Shown: positions 6,127 through 15,072 of the stretch, in pieces
Position numbering within the stretch: position 1 is the first letter of the stretch
Layout: every line of letters begins with the position of its first letter
From: Planctomycetota bacterium
GTDB lineage: Bacteria > Planctomycetota > Phycisphaerae > WQYP01
NCBI GenBank assembly: GCA_021808105.1
Contig: JAKBCC010000009.1
Span: forward strand, 1 to 47,950
DNA: 47,950 nucleotides
Direction: 5' to 3'
Translations under genes and position numbers: made by a program
Notes under the pieces: generated by a model
The model's database searches: none
Told to the model about the DNA's origin: nothing
The model's input: the letters and a program-made list of their open reading frames with translations, nothing else

Positions 6127-8559
6127 TTACGGCTCATCTTCCATGTCCGCATCCGGAACGGTGGCGGGTTCATCGGCCGTTGGTGCCGGCTGCGAGGCTT
6201 TGATGGATTCCCAATCTTCCATCGTGATCAGCACTTCACTGGCCTGACTTCCCTTATATGCACCGACGATGCCGGCGGCGCGCATCTGATCAATCAGGCG
6301 GCTGGCGCGGGAATAGCCGATGGTCAAGCGGCGTTGCAGCAGGCTTACCGAACCGCGCCGTGTTTCTATGATAATTTTGACCGCTTCATCAAAAAGCGGA
6401 TCCTTTTCCGCATCACTCAAACCCGTTGGTGCCCCGATCTGGATCAGTTCCGGATGGAATTCCGGCTGGGCAATGTCTTTCAGAAATGCACAGATACCGC
6501 GGATTTCCGCGTCTTCTACAAACGCTCCCTGCCCGCGTAAAAGTGCTCCGCCATTGGGTTTGAGCATCAGCATATCGCCCTGCCCCAAAAGCAATTCGCC
6601 ACCGGATTGATCCAGCATGATGCGCGAATCCAAACGGGAGCGCACCTGAAAGCAGATTCGTCCCGGCATGTTGGACTTGATCAAACCGGTGACCACCTGC
6701 GCTTCGGGGCGCTGCGTGGCAAGGATCAGATGAATGCCCACGGCGCGGGCTTTCTGTGCAATACGGACAATATGGCCCTCGACTTCCTTGCTGGTCATCA
6801 TCAGATCGGCCAATTCGTCGATAATAATCACGATGTACGGCAGATGAAATGGTATGCGCGCCTCTTCCTCCGGATTGCTGGGTTGAAAGCGTTCAATAAT
6901 CTGCTCGCGCGAAAGCTGATTGAACTGTTTAATGTGCCGCACGCCGGCTTCAGAGAGCGTTTCGTAGCGTTCATCCATTTTCTGCGTGGCCCATTCCAGA
7001 ACGCTCTCCGCCTTGCTCATGTCATCAATAATCGGTGCCATGAGATGGGGAATCTGGCGATAATCCTGCATTTCCACCATTTTTGGGTCTACCATAATCA
7101 TTTTCACGTGATCGGGCCGCTGGGTTAAAAGCAGCGTCATGATGATGGAATTGATACAGACGGATTTTCCCGATCCGGTGGTGCCGGCAATCAGCAGGTG
7201 CGGCATTTTTGCCAGATCTTCCACCAGCGGATTACCCGAGGCATCTTTGCCCAGACACATGGGAAGAGCCATTTTAGATATGTCTTCATGGGCCAGTTGC
7301 ATGAGTTCCTTCAGGCGGACTTTTTCCTTGTCCAGATTCGGCACCTCAATACCCATGGTGGATTTACCCAGAATGTTGTCAATGCAGCGAACCGGCGGGC
7401 TTTTCAGGGCGCGGGCGATATCTTTGGACAGCGCGCCAACCTGTGAGCTTTTTATTCCCGGTGCAAGTTCCAGTTCATAAAGCGTCACCACCGGGCCGGT
7501 ATCAATCGCGACGACTTTACCGTCAATGTTAAAACTCGTCAGGCAGGCCTCCAGCACTTTGGCATTCTGCCGCACGGCTTCTTCCTGCCCCTCCGTATTG
7601 GCCGGCTCGGCATCTTCCAGCAGATCCAATCCGGGGAGCCGATAATTGCCCAAATCCTGTTTTTGTACCGGCGGCGTCTTAAACGGCAGCAGCATGTCCG
7701 CGACAATCGGCTTGGGCCGCCGCACCACCACGGGTGCCGATTCCGGTTCTTCGCCCTTTACCGCCGCAGCGTCTGTTTTTTCAGCCTCCTTCTCCTTGGC
7801 CATAACGGGCAAGCCGGCAGTTGGCAAGGCGGATGCGGATTTTGACAGGGTTAAGCGGGGTTCGGGCTTTTTGCGCGTTGCGGTTTTAGGCTTGCGGGAG
7901 AATAGAGCCTTCCACAATGATCCGGAAAACCCCACTAGTCCTGTCGCGGCCGCGGAGGCGGCATCGCCCGCGGAATCGGCGATTTTTTCGTGCGGTACTT
8001 TTTTCCAGGTATGCCCAATCCATACCAGCGCCGCGATGACAATCTCATCCGCCGCCAGCAGCAAGCCCATAATGAGACCCACCATTAAAATCAGTGCTGA
8101 TCCTGCGGTTGAGACGTGTAATTTGAGAAAATGCCCGACAGCCGCGCCCAATATGCCGCCTGGGCCGGCCGGCAAATTTCCGCCCCATCCCAGCAGATTC
8201 GCCATACCGCTGGCCACCACCAGCAGCACCGCTCCGCCGATCAGTCGAAATGCGGTCTGGGTAAGATTTCCGCCAACGCTCCAAACCATCAGGATCGCAG
8301 CAACCATGGCCAGGGCCACCCACGTTCCCGGCCCGAGGTTGTTCATCAGAAGATAGCCGATGGTGGAACCCACCGGTCCGCACCAGTTCTGCACCGGCAC
8401 TGATTGGGTGTGATACACCGGCGAGCTTGCCAGCATGGTGGGATCTGACGGATGAAATGACATCACCGCCAGCATGATAAACAGCCACACGGCCCAACCC
8501 AGTGGAACCAGGCATAAACGCATCACGCGCTGATGGCGCGGCCCTGATTTGCTTGCCAT
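6127..8559 (-). CDS. ftsK: FtsK/SpoIIIE DNA translocase
   Basis: Membrane-anchored hexameric ATPase that pumps DNA and resolves chromosome dimers at the division septum. The start at 8559 (MASKSGPRH, RBS GAGGT) gives 810 residues; the frame is open a further 39 codons upstream but without an RBS. The N-terminus has about four membrane helices (within residues 10-185), then a Lys/Glu/Pro-rich linker. Next come the alpha and beta motor domains with Walker A GTTGSGKS (about 459-466) and Walker B VIIIDELADLMM, and the ATQRPEAQVVTG segment. A C-terminal winged-helix gamma domain (LLQRRLTIGYSRASRLID) would read KOPS sites. The length is typical. It stands alone on the minus strand. Confidence 0.96.
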   Translation of the reverse strand: MASKSGPRHQRVMRLCLVPLGWAVWLFIMLAVMSFHPSDPTMLASSPVYHTQSVPVQNWCGPVGSTIGYLLMNNLGPGTWVALAMVAAILMVWSVGGNLTQTAFRLIGGAVLLVVASGMANLLGWGGNLPAGPGGILGAAVGHFLKLHVSTAGSALILMVGLIMGLLLAADEIVIAALVWIGHTWKKVPHEKIADSAGDAASAAATGLVGFSGSLWKALFSRKPKTATRKKPEPRLTLSKSASALPTAGLPVMAKEKEAEKTDAAAVKGEEPESAPVVVRRPKPIVADMLLPFKTPPVQKQDLGNYRLPGLDLLEDAEPANTEGQEEAVRQNAKVLEACLTSFNIDGKVVAIDTGPVVTLYELELAPGIKSSQVGALSKDIARALKSPPVRCIDNILGKSTMGIEVPNLDKEKVRLKELMQLAHEDISKMALPMCLGKDASGNPLVEDLAKMPHLLIAGTTGSGKSVCINSIIMTLLLTQRPDHVKMIMVDPKMVEMQDYRQIPHLMAPIIDDMSKAESVLEWATQKMDERYETLSEAGVRHIKQFNQLSREQIIERFQPSNPEEEARIPFHLPYIVIIIDELADLMMTSKEVEGHIVRIAQKARAVGIHLILATQRPEAQVVTGLIKSNMPGRICFQVRSRLDSRIMLDQSGGELLLGQGDMLMLKPNGGALLRGQGAFVEDAEIRGICAFLKDIAQPEFHPELIQIGAPTGLSDAEKDPLFDEAVKIIIETRRGSVSLLQRRLTIGYSRASRLIDQMRAAGIVGAYKGSQASEVLITMEDWESIKASQPAPTADEPATVPDADMEDEP

Positions 8560-8674
8560 GATAAACCTCGACTTCCAATGTCCTAAGGTCGGTTCTGCCA
8601 CCGGCCCGTTCACCCCCGCCATCCAACGCGGAGTACAGGGGTACATTCTACCGTGATTATCGGTATAGACCAGC

Positions 8675-8901
8675 AATCGGGCTGCGGCCCGATTAGAGCA
8701 GGGGACAGGAGAGAGTTGAGCAGTAGAGCAAATAAGGCTGGCGCAAAAGAGTGGCTGTCGCCGGACGTGTCAAGTCCTGCGGTCTACTCTCTACTTTCTA
8801 CTCTCAAGCCCCAATCGGGCTGCGGCCCGATTAGAGCAGGGGACAGGAGAGAGTTGAGCAGTAGAGCAAATAAGGCTGGCGCAAAAGAGTGGCTGTCGCC
8901 G
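8675..8901. repeat. Two direct copies of an 89-bp intergenic repeat starting with a hairpin
   Basis: Copies at 8675-8763 and 8813-8901 look identical and have a 138-bp period. Each begins with a perfect hairpin, AATCGGGC-tgcg-GCCCGATT, followed by a purine-rich stretch (GGGGACAGGAGAGAGTTGAG) and ends GTGGCTGTCGCCG. The 513-bp gap between ftsK and the histidine kinase gene (8560-9072) otherwise holds only short tandem oligomers and no credible gene. Confidence 0.9.
8783..8805. repeat. Triple heptamer TCTACTY after CTGCGG
   Basis: TCTACTC-TCTACTT-TCTACTC-TC follows CTGCGG and precedes AAGCCCC. The same block recurs at 44083-44105 with one base change, so it is a dispersed unit. Confidence 0.8.
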
Positions 8902-8924
8902 AGACAATCCAGCGCCTCCTGCGG

Positions 8925-8950
8925 TCACCTGATCACCTGTTCACCTGATC
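8925..8950. repeat. Triple octamer TCACCTGW after CTGCGG
   Basis: TCACCTGA-TCACCTGT-TCACCTGA-TC follows CTGCGG. It has the same architecture as the TCTACTY triplets but a different oligomer; in both, the central copy differs by ending in T. Confidence 0.75.
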
Positions 8951-9072
8951 GGTGCAGCGTTGCGCTACTTTCTGCTCTATCGTAATCTGCGGTTTTTTGT
9001 TTTCCGGGGACGCCACGGAATTAAACCTCGAATTTCGCGGATAACGCGGATACTGATGGGATGGGTTTATGA

Positions 9073-11091
9073 TCATTGCGGTGTTGGCGGTGGGGTATCG
9101 GCATCCGGATTCAGTGGGAGAATGACCCTTACTTGTGTTCCGGTGGGCAGGGGACGAATAAAAATCTGCCCTTCATGGAGTTCCACGAAGCGCCGCACAA
9201 TGGCCAGACCCAGCCCCAGACCGCGGCTGCCTTCTTCGCCGGCATCGCCGCTGTGATGTTGCATGGTATCAGCGCCGGTCTGGAACGGTTGGAAGGGGCC
9301 CGCCATGACTTCATCCGGCATTCCCGATCCGGAATCTTCGATAATTAATTCCACATGTCCGCTTACCAGCACATTGACCGTCACCCGCACCGTGGCACCA
9401 TCCGGTGAAAAACGGATCGCGTTGCTTAATAAATTCGCCAGAATATCCCCAACTTTATCTGAATCACCCAGCATCGTGGGGATGGTGTCGGGCATGACCA
9501 GATCAAGCTTTTGCTTTCGCGCGCTGATAAAGACGCTCTGCTGATCGCAGACTTCAAGAATCACCTGGCGAAGGTCAAATGGATCGCGTCGCGGCTTGAC
9601 GGTAAAGACGTCTTCCTGCACCAGCTTGAGCAGATCGGTGACAATCTTGGAAAGTCGCCGGGAATTTTTCAAAATTGAATCCAGCGATTTATAAATTTCT
9701 CCGGCGGGCGTGGCCGCGGTTTCGCCCGGTGCGGGCCGCGCCATCCCGGCGTTGGCTAATTGCCGGAGTATCAGTTGCGTGGTAATGATAATGTGGGACA
9801 TGGGGCTGCGGAGTTCATGAGCCGCCAGGTCCATGAACCGTTGCTTGGCTTTGGCGGTTTGTTCAAATTGCCGCACGTTGGCGGCCAGACGGCGCGTCAT
9901 TTCATCAAAGTCGCGCGCCAACATGCCCAGTTCATCCCGGCGGAACATCACGTCTTCCTGGTCCTGTGACAGCAGCCGGATGTTCAGTTCCCCCCGCCCG
10001 ACCGCGCTGGTGGCTTCACGCAGCCGAAGTATCGGATAAATGATTTCTCGCTTGCTGATGACATACCCCAGGGCAAACAGGCCCACAATCAGCATGCCAC
10101 CCGCCAAGGCCACCAATTCGGCCTGCCGCAGAATCGGCGCAAGAATATCCCCGGAAGATTGGCTTAAGATAATACTCCATCGCGGTGTCACTGAGGGCTG
10201 ATCAATAATCTCAGACATGCGGCTGAACTTTACTGTGGCATCACCAATGAGGCATCCAGCCAGCAGATCCCCAACCCACCCGGAGCGGTTTCCGCCGCGC
10301 AGGGCAATATAGCGCTGTTGGCCCATGCTCGCCTGCTGTGAATTTCCCAGCACAAATACCGGCATGTTGAGTTTCTGGTCATAAACCTGTGCCACCGCCT
10401 GCGTTTGCGGCAGATACAAACGAAGCTCATACGTTAATGCGCTGACGTTCACTGTTTCCAGGATAAAACCCACCAGCACACCGCTTCCCGGGCTTACCAC
10501 CGGAACAATAATCGGTATGGAGGGCCGGCCCGTAATCGGATCGGAAAATACCGAGCCGATCACACACGTTCCTCCAATGCCGCTGTCGGCAATTTTCCAC
10601 CACCAAGTCTTTCGCACACTGAGAATGGCGGGCTGGACATCTGCCGCAATGACCACGCCGTGAAGATTAATCACCAGCACATGATACAGGCCCAGCTTAT
10701 CCATGCTGATCAGGCGAATGCGGCGGGCGACGGGGTTGTTGATCAAGGATGAAACGCCTGGCTGCCCGTGGCCTGACAGCCTCGCAGATTCTGTGGCCGC
10801 CGGGCGGGTCTGGGATTTTATCCGTGCGGGATTCCGCACATTGTTATGCTCCTGGATAAAGCGGACCACTTCCGGCAGCGCGGCAGCGAAGCTCAGTCGG
10901 CGGACTTCCGCTTCAAGCTGAAAACTAATCGCATGTGCGCACGCGGAGGCAAGCTCCACATACGCATTCTGAACGGTATTAATGCGATTACGCGTGCCAA
11001 TGCCCAGAATCGCCATCAGGCTCAAGGCCATGGGCAGCAACCCGACCAGCACCAGCGTACCGATTAATTTTTTACGAATCCCAAAGTGCAT
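9073..11091 (-). CDS. Membrane sensor histidine kinase with large extracytoplasmic domain and HAMP
   Basis: A 672-residue two-component sensor. TM1 is at residues 9-30, then about 290 extracytoplasmic residues (double-Cache-like by length and by the VINLHGVVIAADVQP strand), TM2 at 325-346 and HAMP at 347-400. HisKA carries the phospho-accepting H425 in MDLAAHELRSPM. The HATPase domain has the N box NLLSNAI (553-559), G1 DSGSGMP (586-592) and G2 GSRGLGLGL (621-629). No cognate response regulator is visible; the next gene, a GbsR-like regulator, is not a receiver. The ligand is unknown. The kinase family is certain. Confidence 0.94.
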   Translation of the reverse strand: MHFGIRKKLIGTLVLVGLLPMALSLMAILGIGTRNRINTVQNAYVELASACAHAISFQLEAEVRRLSFAAALPEVVRFIQEHNNVRNPARIKSQTRPAATESARLSGHGQPGVSSLINNPVARRIRLISMDKLGLYHVLVINLHGVVIAADVQPAILSVRKTWWWKIADSGIGGTCVIGSVFSDPITGRPSIPIIVPVVSPGSGVLVGFILETVNVSALTYELRLYLPQTQAVAQVYDQKLNMPVFVLGNSQQASMGQQRYIALRGGNRSGWVGDLLAGCLIGDATVKFSRMSEIIDQPSVTPRWSIILSQSSGDILAPILRQAELVALAGGMLIVGLFALGYVISKREIIYPILRLREATSAVGRGELNIRLLSQDQEDVMFRRDELGMLARDFDEMTRRLAANVRQFEQTAKAKQRFMDLAAHELRSPMSHIIITTQLILRQLANAGMARPAPGETAATPAGEIYKSLDSILKNSRRLSKIVTDLLKLVQEDVFTVKPRRDPFDLRQVILEVCDQQSVFISARKQKLDLVMPDTIPTMLGDSDKVGDILANLLSNAIRFSPDGATVRVTVNVLVSGHVELIIEDSGSGMPDEVMAGPFQPFQTGADTMQHHSGDAGEEGSRGLGLGLAIVRRFVELHEGQIFIRPLPTGTQVRVILPLNPDADTPPPTPQ

Positions 11092-11166
11092 TCGTTTCTC
11101 ACTAAACCCGCCGGCAATTTTATGGCGATGATAATCGGCCGCATGGTCTGCGGCCAGCCGCCCCAG

Positions 11167-11712
11167 CTACAACATTTGCTCCAGCATAGCAGTCATTTTG
11201 GCTAACGTCCCCGGTGGCTGTTCCGCAATGCGCCCGAATAATCGATGAAATACCGAAAAAAAGTGGATCAATTCCCGCAACCGTTCAACATACGCCGCAT
11301 GATCGGCTTGCCCGGCCGGGTCAGCGGGCACACTCCCGGCGGACTGCAGGCACGCTTCCAGCCGATTCAGCAGCGGATCCAGTTCGCGCCGTTTACGCTC
11401 CCGAAAAATATTCTGAAATACCACCCATACATCCCCTTCCGTGGTGAAAAAATCCCGGCGATCTCCCGGGGAACTGGTGCGGCGTACAATTCCCCAGTTC
11501 ACAAGATCGCGTAAATTCATGCTCGCGCTGCCGCGAGAAATCCCCAATTCCTGCATGATTTGTTCAGCGGTCAGAGGCACAGCCGAGACCATCAGCAAGG
11601 CGTGCATCTGGGCCATAGTACGGTTGACACCCCAGTGGCCGGCCATCTGGCCCCACAAATCGACAAACTGCCGTCGGGAGTTGGCCAACGTATTGGAAGA
11701 GTTATCCGTCAT
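11167..11712 (-). CDS. GbsR/MarR family winged-helix transcriptional regulator
   Basis: A 181-residue regulator. The winged helix spans about residues 20-95 with LTAEQIMQELGISRGSASM as the helix-turn-helix and VRRTSSPGDRRDFF as the wing. The rest is helical and probably dimerises. The WGVNRTMAQMHALLMVS opening is typical of the GbsR group, which includes the choline sensor of Bacillus and many regulators of membrane or export systems. It lies 75 bases upstream of the histidine kinase gene on the same strand, so the two could be cotranscribed. The target is unknown. Confidence 0.85.
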   Translation of the reverse strand: MTDNSSNTLANSRRQFVDLWGQMAGHWGVNRTMAQMHALLMVSAVPLTAEQIMQELGISRGSASMNLRDLVNWGIVRRTSSPGDRRDFFTTEGDVWVVFQNIFRERKRRELDPLLNRLEACLQSAGSVPADPAGQADHAAYVERLRELIHFFSVFHRLFGRIAEQPPGTLAKMTAMLEQML

Positions 11713-11843
11713 GTGGTCGATTCCGTTTTTGTGCCCGATCGCGACATTGTCGCATCCTACCCCGGCACGTACTATTCAAAAGAATATCCGCCATGGCATT
11801 CTATTTCCACCTATGCGGGAACCTCCGGAAAACCCGCCTTGAA

Positions 11844-13970
11844 TCATACGGCATTATCGCTGGGAGTTGCGCGATCGTGTCTGGTGCTCGCTTGAGTCGG
11901 TAAAGGCGATAACTGTCGGGCCGTTAACGCGCGCAGAATTGCATCCAGCACCTGGCTTAATTGTTTGCCTATATCTTCCGCGAGAAAGCGCAGCACAAGA
12001 TAGCCATTTTCCTGTAGCAGTTGGTCTTTACGCCGATCACGGCGATACGCATCACGGTCGTTCAAATGCTGCGAGCCGTCAATCTCAAGGACTATTCCCG
12101 CCTGTCGGCACAGCAGATCAACTTCCATTTGGCCCATGGCATCAAATGCGATCGGCAACCGGACGTTAAGCTTAAAAAGTCCCGCCGTTTGTTCAAGCGA
12201 TTCCAACCGACGAAAAAGAAAGGCCTCCGTCGCGCTGCGGGCAAGATTTTCGTGTTGTGCGCCCGACGGAAACTCTTTGGCGATGTGAACAAATAGATTG
12301 CCCAGCGGTATATCCACGCCATCCCGGATGAGCCGTTGAACGCTGGCGGCATATTCTTTTTTCCATTGTGGATCAATCGGCAGGGGTACTTCGACGGGCC
12401 AGCCTGGCACCGCGCCAGCCGGGAGTAGAATTTTATATCCTACCGCCTCGTAACCGCGGCAGCGCCGATCAAACATTTTCGCCAGCATTGGGGCGTTGAG
12501 ATCGGCGTAATCATAAACGCGTACCTCGCGTTTGCCGTCATACAGGCGGTGCAGACGGCCAACATACTGGGCGATGGTTCCGTGCCATGAAATGGGTAAT
12601 GTCAGAAATAGTGTGTCCAGTCGGGCGTCATCAAAGCCTTCACCAATATACTTGCCGGTGGCCAGCAGAAGTCGTGGTTCATTCCCGGCAACGCATGAAA
12701 TCGCGGAGGCAATATTTCCGATTTCCTTTTTACCCATGCCGCCGCGCAAGACAAATAAATTTGCAACATGCGGGGAGAGCCGTGCCGCCAACTCTGTCAG
12801 ATGCGCGTTGCGTTCGGTCAGCAGGATGGGTGATCGACCCTGTTCCATCGCGTGCAACACGTCCCGGCAAATCATGGCGTTGCGATCCGAATCAGCCACA
12901 AGCTCGTTATACAGCGTCTGAAACTGTTTGCGGGAATCCGCATCCGCCGGCGCACAGGGACGAAAGCCGGTGGGGCGCACCAATACCGTGTGAACAAATG
13001 GACGAAGTGCCGCCTGATGCCTGGCATCAACGTGATGCCGGATGGGGCCGCATTGCATTAAAATAATGGGATGATGCCCATCCTTGCGCGTCAGTGTCGC
13101 CGACAGCCCCAGAACAAATTTCGCCTTGGCGCGCCGTGTCACCTGTTCAAAACTGTGTGCGGACAAGTGATGGCACTCATCGACAATAATATGGCCATAC
13201 TCCGCGAGGCGATCATCCACAACACCCTTGCGAACCAGACTCTGTATGACCGCAACGTCCAGAAGACCATTGGGCTTTTTATATCCGCCACCGATTCTGC
13301 CGATGGATTTAATCGGGACATTCAGAAATGTCGACAAGCGGGCGACCCACTGCTCCATCAACTGTTTTCGATGCACCAGAACGAGGGTATTGACGCGGCG
13401 TTGGGATATCAGCCATGCCGCGAGCACTGTTTTTCCAAAACTGGTGGTGGCGGATAACACACCCGTATCATGGGCAAGCATAGCCTTCGCCGCAGCGTCC
13501 TGCTCGGGTCGCAAGTTTCCATGGAACGCGACGTCCAACGCCACGCCCGCATGACGTTCATCCCGGATGGTCGTGATAATTTTCAAACGTTGAAGCATCT
13601 GCTGCGCCGCGTCCAAACAACCGCGCGGTAATGCGATATGGTTTGGATGATCTTCAGCACAGCCGATGACACGCGGAAGGGCGTATGTGGGCAATCGCAT
13701 TGCCTGGGCCTTATAGAATTCGGGATTTTGAAAGGCCGCCAGCGATACCAGCCTGTTTCGCAATGCCGGTGACAGAGTATCTTTGGCAATATAAATATCA
13801 TTGCCCAGAACCAGTTCAATACTTGCCGGCAGTGGCCCGGCAACAGGCGGCTCACTTCGACGGCGTGACGGCGGCAAGGTCCATGGGGTTGCATCATCCT
13901 GTGTCGGTTCCACCAATGGAATTGCCATCACGCGGCCATTGGCCTGGGCGCGTTGTACAATCTCCTCCAC
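11844..13970 (-). CDS. TOTE-type SF2 helicase with C-terminal DUF559 nuclease-like domain (downstream part of an amber-split protein)
   Basis: A 708-residue part running from a GTG at 13970. After a linker with PPSRRRSEPPVAGPLP and the conserved VLGNDIYIAKDTL block come the helicase motifs: ATTSFGKT (Walker A, about 173-181), VDECHH (264-267), GLSATLTRKDG, and VGRLHR near the end of RecA domain 2. The last 100 residues (QMEVDLLCRQAGIVLEIDGSQH) form a DUF559 domain of the Vsr/restriction-endonuclease-like fold. The same frame continues upstream through 13 sense codons and one TAG into the primase ORF at 14010. The whole thus reads as one 972-residue protein of the TOTE conflict-system family. 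Whether this part is translated on its own is unclear; no good RBS precedes the GTG. Confidence 0.88.
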   Translation of the reverse strand: MEEIVQRAQANGRVMAIPLVEPTQDDATPWTLPPSRRRSEPPVAGPLPASIELVLGNDIYIAKDTLSPALRNRLVSLAAFQNPEFYKAQAMRLPTYALPRVIGCAEDHPNHIALPRGCLDAAQQMLQRLKIITTIRDERHAGVALDVAFHGNLRPEQDAAAKAMLAHDTGVLSATTSFGKTVLAAWLISQRRVNTLVLVHRKQLMEQWVARLSTFLNVPIKSIGRIGGGYKKPNGLLDVAVIQSLVRKGVVDDRLAEYGHIIVDECHHLSAHSFEQVTRRAKAKFVLGLSATLTRKDGHHPIILMQCGPIRHHVDARHQAALRPFVHTVLVRPTGFRPCAPADADSRKQFQTLYNELVADSDRNAMICRDVLHAMEQGRSPILLTERNAHLTELAARLSPHVANLFVLRGGMGKKEIGNIASAISCVAGNEPRLLLATGKYIGEGFDDARLDTLFLTLPISWHGTIAQYVGRLHRLYDGKREVRVYDYADLNAPMLAKMFDRRCRGYEAVGYKILLPAGAVPGWPVEVPLPIDPQWKKEYAASVQRLIRDGVDIPLGNLFVHIAKEFPSGAQHENLARSATEAFLFRRLESLEQTAGLFKLNVRLPIAFDAMGQMEVDLLCRQAGIVLEIDGSQHLNDRDAYRRDRRKDQLLQENGYLVLRFLAEDIGKQLSQVLDAILRALTARQLSPLPTQASTRHDRATPSDNAV

Positions 13971-14009
13971 GCGCGACGGAGCGATCGGTTTTACCTGAGA
14001 TAGGAACGC

Positions 14010-14762
14010 CTATTGATCCGGATAGGGAACCATATGGTCATCCAGAAAAACACTGTTGCCCTGTTCCCGCGCGATTTTTTGCAACGGCAACGCAATGAGG
14101 TTGCCGAATCCGCCGCGTGGAAGCGTATCCTGATTCGGAAAAAATCGGTCATACGAGTCCAACCCGATCTCAGGCCGACGTTCCATTGTCTCTGTAAGAA
14201 TGTATGATCCCAACCGGCGGGCCAATGCAGCGGGTATCGCCTGGGAAAAAAATAACCAAATATGGCCGGCATTGCCCGATCGCGATCTCTCCAGATATGC
14301 CGCCAGGTTTAAATTTCGGCAGGATTCCAGAACCGCTTTCACATCTTCCTGCCAATTGGCTTTGTCAAAATCCGCCGCCAGAAAAAAGCATGTTTCATCC
14401 TGCAGCATCGGATAAACGCCCATGACAAAATCTTTGCCGTCGCCATTTGTTCCGGAAAGATGCCAGCGAATAACTTCGTCGGTGACAGGCAAAAAGCGGC
14501 TGTTGGCGCACTGCATGCACTTGATCTTCGGCTTTTCACAGATTCCACGAACCCATTCATTACCGCACGCCGGTTGGTACCCAGATTTGCCGGTTTTCCG
14601 ACTCTGAAAACGCCGCGGATAAACATCCGGGCGTCCACGAAACAGTGAGCGAAACAAAGCAACTTTTAATTCAGGTGACGAATCGCGGCTCACCGGCCCA
14701 ACGGGCTTTTCAAAATCCACACGTTGGCTTGGAAGAACCGGTAGTTCAATTGAATTTCTCAT
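14010..14762 (-). CDS. TOTE-type archaeo-eukaryotic primase domain (upstream part of an amber-split protein)
   Basis: A 250-residue protein matching the AEP primase domain of TOTE conflict proteins. It has the entry motif LFRSLFRGRPDVYPRRF and a Cys pair in KIKCMQCANS. The acidic catalytic strand is FFLAADFDK, then SRSGNAGHIWLFF and the terminal QDTLPRGGFGNLIALPLQ. It stops at TAG after PYPDQ, where I expect Trp in family members, and the frame stays open into the helicase with AFLSQV. These systems are thought to act in defence or selfish-element conflict through primase, helicase and nuclease activities. As a free primase it might still fold. The loss of fusion makes the pair a probable pseudogene in progress, unless it is amber-suppressed or a sequence error. 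Confidence 0.85.
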   Translation of the reverse strand: MRNSIELPVLPSQRVDFEKPVGPVSRDSSPELKVALFRSLFRGRPDVYPRRFQSRKTGKSGYQPACGNEWVRGICEKPKIKCMQCANSRFLPVTDEVIRWHLSGTNGDGKDFVMGVYPMLQDETCFFLAADFDKANWQEDVKAVLESCRNLNLAAYLERSRSGNAGHIWLFFSQAIPAALARRLGSYILTETMERRPEIGLDSYDRFFPNQDTLPRGGFGNLIALPLQKIAREQGNSVFLDDHMVPYPDQ

Positions 14763-14839
14763 CTGCCGCCGCTCAAAACATTTTGCGCGGTATAAGCGTA
14801 ATTGACGACTTTCATGTTGGCAATGGCCCGTCAGCGTAC

Positions 14840-14986
14840 ACCGCTAAAGGGGCGTGGCAATATTTCCGGGCACCCCGCATCAACTCGACCGGCGAGCCGC
14901 CGGGTTTATCCCGGTGGGCTTCAGCATTCCTGTGAAAGGGCGGCTTTTTTTACCCCGCCCGGAAAAATTGCCACGCACCGCTAAAG
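14840..14986. repeat. 125-bp inverted-repeat element flanked by 10-bp direct repeats (MITE-like)
   Basis: Arms at 14852-14871 (GCGTGGCAATATTTCCGGGC) and 14957-14976 are complementary over 20 bases with one mismatch. Outside them the same 10-mer ACCGCTAAAG occurs at 14840-14849 and 14977-14986, as a target-site duplication would. The interior holds a second hairpin (CCGGG-tttat-CCCGG) and no ORF. It lies in the 310-bp gap upstream of the TOTE-type gene. Confidence 0.7.
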
Positions 14987-15072
14987 AGGCAACGTACGCA
15001 GGTGGGCGAAATGCTAGTGAATTGCAATTATTGGCTCGGGACCGCAACCCCGCAGCGAGCGCTGCACCAACA

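Noticed and set aside
6607-7128. 173-codon plus-strand frame in ftsK
   Set aside because: Antisense to the motor domain; composition is that of a reversed coding frame.
8675-8950. CRISPR array upstream of ftsK
   Set aside because: Only two 89-bp copies with one spacer-like interval and no cas genes; the short oligomers are tandem without spacers.
11844-14762. Stop-codon reassignment (TAG read as an amino acid) across the genome
   Set aside because: TAG terminates ordinary genes in the window such as acnA, so at most local read-through is possible.
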